DNA of 11,246 bases from CAYGHG01 sp964349515 (GTDB taxonomy: Bacteria; Oederibacteriota; PGYV01; CAYGHG01), in assembly GCA_964349515.1 (NCBI GenBank), contig CAYGHG010000087.1, forward strand, positions 1 to 11,246, written 5' to 3'. Both the position numbers and the translations under genes were made by a program. The notes under the pieces were generated by a model. That model was not told the DNA's origin. It ran no database searches and saw only the letters and a program-made list of their open reading frames with translations. Positions 6,155 through 11,246 of the stretch are shown here, one piece after another (position 1 is the first letter of the stretch; every line of letters begins with the position of its first letter).

Positions 6155-6170
6155 CTTTTTTACTTTTTTT

Positions 6171-6602
6171 TTACTTCCTCCCCGGCAGGCGGACGTACTT
6201 CATCCAGAACTTCTCTATATAGCCCGCCACCTCTATGAACTCGGCCATTGTAAAAGGCTTTGTAATATAGCAGTTTGCCCGGTACTTGTAGGATTTATTA
6301 ATATCCGCCTCAGCGTCAGAGTTTGACATTACCACGACAGGCAGTGTCGATATGGCAGGAGTCTCCCTTATGACTTTTAAAACCTCAATACCGCTTTTTT
6401 TGGGAAGCTTCAGGTCAAGCAGGACAATATCAGGTTTGGGCGCGTCGGCATACCTGCCTTTGCCCAGGAGGTAATTAATCGCCTCTTCGCCGTCGCCTAC
6501 AATGCTTAAATTACTGCTCGTCTTGTTTTCCTTGAATGCCTCAATAAAAACCCTGACATCCGAAGGCTTGTCTTCAACTAAGAGTACATTCAATTTATTC
6601 AT
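6171..6602 (-). CDS. Single-domain CheY/Rcp1-type response regulator
   Basis: A 143-residue receiver domain with no output domain. Phosphorylation-site residues are all present: acidic pair Glu10-Asp11 (LLVEDKPSD), phospho-acceptor Asp63 (DIVLLDLKLPKKSG), the switch Ser93 (VVVMSNSD) and Lys115 (CYITKPF). The extended 'RYADAPKPDIVLLDLKLP' and 'SYKYRANCYITKPF' segments are typical of the Rcp1 family that partners phytochrome-like histidine kinases. GGAG eight bases before the ATG is the ribosome site. It lies 84 bases downstream of the hybrid-free PAS kinase on the same strand, which should be its phospho-donor. With no DNA-binding domain it must act by protein contact, for example on a motility, cyclase or further phosphorelay partner; that target is not in the window. 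Confidence 0.95.
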   Translation of the reverse strand: MNKLNVLLVEDKPSDVRVFIEAFKENKTSSNLSIVGDGEEAINYLLGKGRYADAPKPDIVLLDLKLPKKSGIEVLKVIRETPAISTLPVVVMSNSDAEADINKSYKYRANCYITKPFTMAEFIEVAGYIEKFWMKYVRLPGRK

Positions 6603-6627
6603 TTTTTCAGCTCCGACATTTTTTTTT

Positions 6628-6657
6628 ATTCTAACCCCGCAAAAGCGGGTATGTCAA
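6628..6657 (-). promoter_or_regulatory. Candidate internal promoter for the response regulator, with a palindrome in the spacer
   Basis: Minus strand: a perfect -35 TTGACA (plus 6652-6657), an 18-base spacer, and -10 TAGAAT (plus 6628-6633). The spacer carries a hairpin CCCGC-TTTT-GCGGG (plus 6636-6649), which could be an operator or simply an intercistronic stem. Transcription would begin near 6621, with the GGAG ribosome site close to the 5' end. This would let the regulator be made without the kinase. Confidence 0.5.
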
Positions 6658-6686
6658 CACATTTGGCTGCTTAGGGCCCGGGCAAA

Positions 6687-9600
6687 TCAGGCCGGCAGCG
6701 TAAAAGTGATTGTGGTTCCCTTTCCTTCGGCAGATTCCGCGCTGATTTCGCCCCTGTGATTCTCAACTATTTTTTTACAAAGCGTAAGCCCCAGGCCGGT
6801 GCCCTGGTACTCACTGTCACTGTGCAGCCTTTCAAAAAGCCTGAATATTTTTTCCCTGTACTGCGGGTCAAAACCTATGCCGTTGTCTTTAATGCTGAAA
6901 CGCCAAAAATCATCCTGTCTTTCAGCGTTTATTACAATCACAGGGTTATCCCCGGCCCTGAACTTTACTGCATTTCCGATAATGTTCTGAAACAGCTGTA
7001 TTGCCTCTGCCTCGCTTATCATAAGCTTCGGAAGTTTCGACCAATTAATTACAAGCCCGCCTGTTTCATTCTTAAACCCTTCATACAGTTCTTTTACTAT
7101 GATGTTTAAATCTATGGGCTTTTCAGGAGCGGGATATTTACCCGCCCTTGAATACATCAGTATGGCCTGTATCAGCCTGTACATCCTTTTTGTGCCGTCA
7201 AGGGCAAAATCCATGAACTCCTTTGCCTCTTCAGGAAGTATTTTAATATACCGCATTTCAATCAGTTCAAGGTAATTGGCAATCATTCTCAAAGGTTCTT
7301 TCAAATCATGCGAAGCCGCGTAGGCAAACTGTTCCAAGTCGGCATTTGACCTCTCAAGGCTCCATATAGCCTGCTTTAAGCTCTCTTCAAACTTTTTGCG
7401 CTCGGTCGCATCCCTGGCATTTACCACTATGCCCGACACAGCCTTGTCAGAGAGCATGTTCCTCGCGGTCATCTCAATGCTGACCGGCTTTCCTCCGGCT
7501 GTTTCCGCGAATGTTTCAAACTTATGAAACGGCTCCCCTGATTCAATCACCTTTTTAAAAGTTGAAATCAGCCGCTCTTTCACGCTGCCCCTGGCAAAAT
7601 CAAGGGAAATAAAATCCCTGCCCAGAAAGTAGTTCACAGGGTAGCCGATAATCTGTTTTACGTTCGGGCTCGCATATTTTATTACACCTTTTTCATTCAG
7701 CACGAAAACCATGTCAGCAGAACCCTCAATCAGCGCCCTGTAGTATTTTTCGCTGTTATAAAGAAGCTTTTCCATTATCTTTCTTGACGTAATATCCCTC
7801 GTGCTTCCGGCAAAACCCGTAATCACCCCTTCGGGTGAAACTACCGCCCTGCCCTTTGACTCAAGCCAGATTTCCCTTCTGTTTTTGTCTGCTGTTCTGG
7901 CCTCAAAGTTTATGGTCCTGACACCACTGTCAGGCCCGCTTTCAAACCTGTAAGAAGCGGCTTTTTCCTCCGGGTTCAGCGCCTCAACAAGCCTTTTCCC
8001 GAGCAGCTCTTTGTAGCCCTGCCCGTGCAGTCTCTGCACAGAAGGGCTTATGAATGTTATTTTCATGTCTTTGTCCAGCGCCCAGATTATGTCCGCGGAG
8101 TTTTGCGATAAAATCCTGTACTGCTCCTCGCTTGCCGCGAGTTTGGAGGCAAAAGCAGCCCGTTCGAGCATCTGTCCCGCGATTTTGGATGTAACCCTTA
8201 TAAACTCAAGCTGTTCGCTCCTGAAATCCCCTTTAGCCGGGATAAAAACAAAGGTCCCGATAATTTTACCCCCCGCGACACAGCTGTCAGTATAGGCGGA
8301 GCTTACCCCGAGAGCTGACGCGAGCTTTTTTAAAACCCGCTTCAAAACAGTGTTTTTTACCGACCTTAATATGTCTTCGTCAGTTATGAGCCCCGGCTTC
8401 ATCTCTGTTATGTCATTACGCGCCGGGATCCTGGCATGTGACAATATTCTTTTTTTACCCGAAACCGACCATATGTACGGAAATGTCACATATCCGCCTT
8501 CGCTCCGGGACCAGAACGCGAGTTTACAGCCCGCCGCTTCCCCTGTTATTTTCAGGACATTTAATATAAACTCCCCCTCAAATCCCGGTATGATCTGCAT
8601 TTCGGTTATCGCGGCGCGGGCCTCAGCATAACGCTTCTGTTCTTCAACTTTAAGGTATATTTTTTTCTTTTCTGTTATGTCCTCAAAGATAACCGCGAAA
8701 TGGCTCTTTTTGGGGCAGTATGCCTGCACTGAAAACCATTTGTTATGGTCTGCAGAATACGTTTCAAAGCGCGCCGGTTTTCCCGTAAGCGCCACCCTGC
8801 CGAATACCCCTATCCAGTCAAAAGTGTCTTTCACCACGCCGGGCACTATTTCGGTCACTTTTTTTCCCCTGATATCCGGCGCTTTTCGTCCTATGAATTC
8901 CTCAAATTTCCTGTTAACTTCAACATACTCGTAATCCACGGGCCTGCCCCGCCTGTCTGTAATAACCCTGTGCAGCGCGAAAGCTGATGAGATATTTTCA
9001 AAAAGTCCGCGGTACTTTTCCTCGCTCTCCTTTAACTCCCTCTCTTTTATACCCCGCTCTTCCACGTTTCTCGCGGTTGAGACTATGAGTTTTTCACCTT
9101 CAAGTTCAAACATGGAAGCACTGACCTCTACGGCGTAGGTTGATCCGTTTTTCCTGACATGCCTGGTTTCAAAAACACACCTGCCCGACCTCATCAGTTC
9201 GGAGATTATCACCGCGTGCTTTTTTTTCTGTTTTTCCGTGTCAACATCCTCCACTTCAAGGCTTAAGAGCTCTTTTTTTGTATATCCCAGCTCCTTCAAA
9301 GCGGCCTTATTCGCGTCCAGAAACCTGCCGGCCTTTTTTCCTTCAACGCCATGGACGTAAACAGCATCGGCAGTGTTGTTAAAAAGCGCGGCTATCTGGG
9401 CCGAGTATGCCTCGGCTTCATTTGCTTTTTTTACGGAAAAAGTAATATCGTGCATTATCATTATCACATAGGCTCTGCCCTCCCGCCTGAGAGGTATCGC
9501 CTTTATGTTGAGATGTATCTCTTCAGCCGCGCGGCCGCGCTTTGTCATCAGGATAAACCCTGTAAGTTCCGTGCTTTTACGGGTTGCAAGCGCTTTATTA

Positions 9601-9866
9601 AAAGCCCCGCACACCACGCATTTTTTACAGACACCGGTAAAGCCGCAGGCGTCTTTGATTGGTTTTATTTTTTCACAGCCGATTATGTGCCCCATATTGA
9701 GCGGGAGCTTTTTCCTGTATTTGCATCCGGAAAGCTTAAGCGCGCTCTTATTGGCAAATACCGGCATGCCCTTACTGTTTAAAACCAGTATGTAGGAAGG
9801 GGACTCTTCCGCGGCCCTGCGCCAGAATATGTCCGAAGCTGTTATGTCCTTTTCCCTTTCAGCCAT
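6687..9866 (-). CDS. Multi-PAS/GAF-like sensor histidine kinase
   Basis: A 1059-residue kinase with no transmembrane segment or signal peptide, so a cytosolic sensor. Domains in order: PAS1 (about 14-142) with cysteines 48, 64, 74, 80, 83 and 86; PAS2 (155-270); PAS3 (283-398, ending AVIFEDITEK); a GAF-like region (about 415-572); PAS4 (577-692, GFAGSTRDIT); PAS5 (704-822, GIVVNARDAT); a short coiled linker; HisKA (845-910) with phospho-acceptor His853 in ASHDLKEPLR; and HATPase (953-1059) with N box NIIGNAVKFR, G1 DNGIGFDP, F box IFRLFERLH and G2 GTGLGLTLCKKIVE. This HisKA style (FAYAASHDLKEPLR) is shared with phytochrome-like kinases whose partners are Rcp1-type regulators, as found just downstream. 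AAGGGGAG precedes the ATG. It starts 22 bases after the chemoreceptor-like gene. The ligand is unknown; the GAF-like region shows no evident chromophore cysteine. Confidence 0.95.
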   Translation of the reverse strand: MAEREKDITASDIFWRRAAEESPSYILVLNSKGMPVFANKSALKLSGCKYRKKLPLNMGHIIGCEKIKPIKDACGFTGVCKKCVVCGAFNKALATRKSTELTGFILMTKRGRAAEEIHLNIKAIPLRREGRAYVIMIMHDITFSVKKANEAEAYSAQIAALFNNTADAVYVHGVEGKKAGRFLDANKAALKELGYTKKELLSLEVEDVDTEKQKKKHAVIISELMRSGRCVFETRHVRKNGSTYAVEVSASMFELEGEKLIVSTARNVEERGIKERELKESEEKYRGLFENISSAFALHRVITDRRGRPVDYEYVEVNRKFEEFIGRKAPDIRGKKVTEIVPGVVKDTFDWIGVFGRVALTGKPARFETYSADHNKWFSVQAYCPKKSHFAVIFEDITEKKKIYLKVEEQKRYAEARAAITEMQIIPGFEGEFILNVLKITGEAAGCKLAFWSRSEGGYVTFPYIWSVSGKKRILSHARIPARNDITEMKPGLITDEDILRSVKNTVLKRVLKKLASALGVSSAYTDSCVAGGKIIGTFVFIPAKGDFRSEQLEFIRVTSKIAGQMLERAAFASKLAASEEQYRILSQNSADIIWALDKDMKITFISPSVQRLHGQGYKELLGKRLVEALNPEEKAASYRFESGPDSGVRTINFEARTADKNRREIWLESKGRAVVSPEGVITGFAGSTRDITSRKIMEKLLYNSEKYYRALIEGSADMVFVLNEKGVIKYASPNVKQIIGYPVNYFLGRDFISLDFARGSVKERLISTFKKVIESGEPFHKFETFAETAGGKPVSIEMTARNMLSDKAVSGIVVNARDATERKKFEESLKQAIWSLERSNADLEQFAYAASHDLKEPLRMIANYLELIEMRYIKILPEEAKEFMDFALDGTKRMYRLIQAILMYSRAGKYPAPEKPIDLNIIVKELYEGFKNETGGLVINWSKLPKLMISEAEAIQLFQNIIGNAVKFRAGDNPVIVINAERQDDFWRFSIKDNGIGFDPQYREKIFRLFERLHSDSEYQGTGLGLTLCKKIVENHRGEISAESAEGKGTTITFTLPA

Positions 9867-9888
9867 ACGGCTCCCCTTGTTTGGTATT

Positions 9889-11193
9889 TTACAACTTAAA
9901 CCTGTTCACCTGCTCTTCAAGCGTTTTTGCCGACTGCGCCAGCATATTGACCACTCCCTTGATCTCGTTCATCGCGGCAGCCTGCTCTTTGGAACTCACC
10001 GCAGCCTCGTCTGTTGAGGCCGCGGCCTCTTCTGTCGCGGCGGCTATCTGGCCGGTCTGGTCAGCCACGCTCTCCGCGCTTTCGGTAATGCCCCCGAATT
10101 TATTTTTCATGTCTTCCATCAGAACCACACCGCTTGAAACCTCGGAGGCGCTTATCTTTACCATCTTGCTCGCGCGGCCCGCGCTGTCTTGCAGCCCTGA
10201 TATTATTTTTTTTATCTCTTTTGCCCACTTAGAAGCGTCTTCCGCCAGAGTTCCTATCTCTGAAGCCACAACTGCAAACGCCCTGCCCGCATCACCCGCC
10301 CTGGCAGCCTCTATTGTGGCGTTAAGCGCGAGCAGGTTGGTTTGGGAAGCCACCTCCTGAATCACCTTTACTATCTCGTTTATGCGTGCGGTTTTCACGT
10401 CAAGCTCGTCCATAAGAGACTTATTTAACTGCACCGCCTCATCTATGGTTTTCATCTTGTCAAACAGCTCTTCAACCGTATCATAGCCGCTCTTTGAAGC
10501 CTCTTTTGCCGCGGCGCTTGCGTGCGCCGCTTCCTGCGTGGCAGAGGCCATATGGGAGTTTAATTCCTTTACCTGCTCTATTGTCTCGGCAATTTGTTTT
10601 GTGGTGTCAGATGACGCGCCTATGGAATCGCCGAGCGTGTCTATAACCATTTTTACGGTTTCCGCCGTTTCTTTCAGGCTGCCTATCAGGGTTTCCAGGC
10701 TTCCGCCCATCTTTACAAAAACATTTCCCAGCATGTCTTTTTCAGACCTCGGAATAACCCTCGCCGAGAGGTCGCCGCACGCTATGCACTCGGCGGCGGC
10801 GATTATGTTTTTTTCAGATTCAATCAGGGTGTTGGTGGCCGCGCCTATCCTGTCAAGCAGAGGCTGGCCGGTTTGTACAGCCGCAGTTACCGTATAGTCT
10901 CCTTCAGATACTTTTTTAAGCACCTCAAAATACCTGCCAATCCCCTCCTCAAGTTTAACAGCCTCGGCAAAGAGCATGTCCTTTGTTTTAATGATGTGAA
11001 GAATGTCCAGCACAACCCATACGGCTGACGCTGTAATTCCTGACGAGAGTATAATCATAATCAGCGCCGGATTGAATGTAATGACACCGTTTCCGCGAAG
11101 TATTCCTATAAAAGCGGTCAAAATGACCAAAAATACCATGACAACAGCTTTAACAGCCATAATTTTTTCGCGCTTTGTAAATCCTGCCGACAT
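9889..11193 (-). CDS. Methyl-accepting chemotaxis-like protein with minimal periplasmic loop
   Basis: A 434-residue inner-membrane chemoreceptor homologue. Two hydrophobic helices (about 13-32 and 42-66) are separated by only about ten residues, so there is no periplasmic sensor domain. They are followed by two HAMP-like segments (about 88-124, KKVSEGDYTVTAAV; 132-172, AAECIACGDLSARVIP). The rest is a long coiled-coil signalling domain with the conserved tip at about 274-325 (EIVKVIQEVASQTNLLALN, then ATIEAARAGDAGRAFAVVAS), the region that contacts CheA/CheW in known receptors. Adjacent Ala/Glu/Gln-rich stretches could be methylation sites. No C-terminal CheR-tethering pentapeptide is present. 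AGGCGG precedes the ATG at 11193; an internal ATG at 11160 lacks a ribosome site. It lies 22 bases upstream of the PAS kinase gene, an unusual linkage for a receptor with no cheA or cheW nearby. Confidence 0.93.
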   Translation of the reverse strand: MSAGFTKREKIMAVKAVVMVFLVILTAFIGILRGNGVITFNPALIMIILSSGITASAVWVVLDILHIIKTKDMLFAEAVKLEEGIGRYFEVLKKVSEGDYTVTAAVQTGQPLLDRIGAATNTLIESEKNIIAAAECIACGDLSARVIPRSEKDMLGNVFVKMGGSLETLIGSLKETAETVKMVIDTLGDSIGASSDTTKQIAETIEQVKELNSHMASATQEAAHASAAAKEASKSGYDTVEELFDKMKTIDEAVQLNKSLMDELDVKTARINEIVKVIQEVASQTNLLALNATIEAARAGDAGRAFAVVASEIGTLAEDASKWAKEIKKIISGLQDSAGRASKMVKISASEVSSGVVLMEDMKNKFGGITESAESVADQTGQIAAATEEAAASTDEAAVSSKEQAAAMNEIKGVVNMLAQSAKTLEEQVNRFKL

Positions 11194-11229
11194 GTCCGCC
11201 GCCTTTTTTGTAATTAATTCATTAATATA

Positions 11230-11235
11230 ATTATA
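11230..11235 (-). promoter_or_regulatory. Candidate -10 box for the receptor/kinase/regulator operon
   Basis: The minus strand reads TATAAT 36 bases before the receptor start codon, in a very A/T-rich leader. The matching -35 would fall outside the window, so the promoter cannot be confirmed here. Confidence 0.45.
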
Positions 11236-11246
11236 CTATATTAGTT

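Noticed and set aside
9351..10360. Several plus-strand open frames of 80-160 codons opposite the kinase and receptor genes
   Set aside because: All lie antisense to clearly conserved PAS and MCP coding sequence and show no protein-like features of their own.

Overview
The window looks like chromosomal DNA of an uncultivated, Gram-negative-type (two-membrane) bacterium, with about even base composition and compact gene spacing. Two small proteins resemble outer-membrane beta-barrels, several genes have Sec signal peptides, and Shine-Dalgarno sites are clear. Candidate promoters are of sigma70 type (TTGACT or TTGACA with A/T-rich -10 boxes). Gene content does not fix the phylum; a candidate phylum of the Goldbacteria/Elusimicrobia/Omnitrophica kind is only a guess. 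No phage, transposase, CRISPR array, tRNA or rRNA is visible.

Left block (1-3.6 kb, all on the minus strand): an extended -10 promoter at about 3.6 kb reads into a small exported barrel-like protein, then a 736-residue secreted glycoside hydrolase (DUF5060-like N-terminus, clan-A-type barrel, beta-rich C-terminus), then a TrmH/SpoU RNA 2'-O-methyltransferase whose start overlaps the hydrolase end. A plus-strand terminator at 35-74 belongs to a gene outside the window.

Middle (3.6-6.1 kb): a 380-base gap holds a roughly 144-base MITE-like inverted-repeat element and the terminator of the next minus-strand gene, a 183-residue barrel with its own promoter. A further copy of the CCTCTCCC/GGGAGAGG repeat lies in the divergent gap before a plus-strand NAD-dependent epimerase/dehydratase. 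Convergent to that gene is a unit made of a 74-residue NifU-type Fe-S scaffold domain and, just downstream, a 58-residue five-cysteine protein, an unrecognised small ORF that overlaps the end of the dehydratase gene.

Right block (6.1-11.2 kb, minus strand): a signalling operon in the order methyl-accepting protein (two membrane helices, almost no periplasmic loop, tandem HAMP-like segments), a 1059-residue five-PAS-plus-GAF-like histidine kinase, and a CheY/Rcp1-type single-domain response regulator. Kinase and regulator form an evident cognate pair. The regulator also has a strong candidate promoter of its own in the 84-base gap, with a GC-rich hairpin in the -35/-10 spacer, and the operon ends at a large two-way hairpin. 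I see no complete new defence or biosynthetic system. The most notable items are the five-cysteine small ORF beside nifU, the six-cysteine PAS domain of the kinase, the MCP-kinase-regulator cassette, and the inverted-repeat elements.
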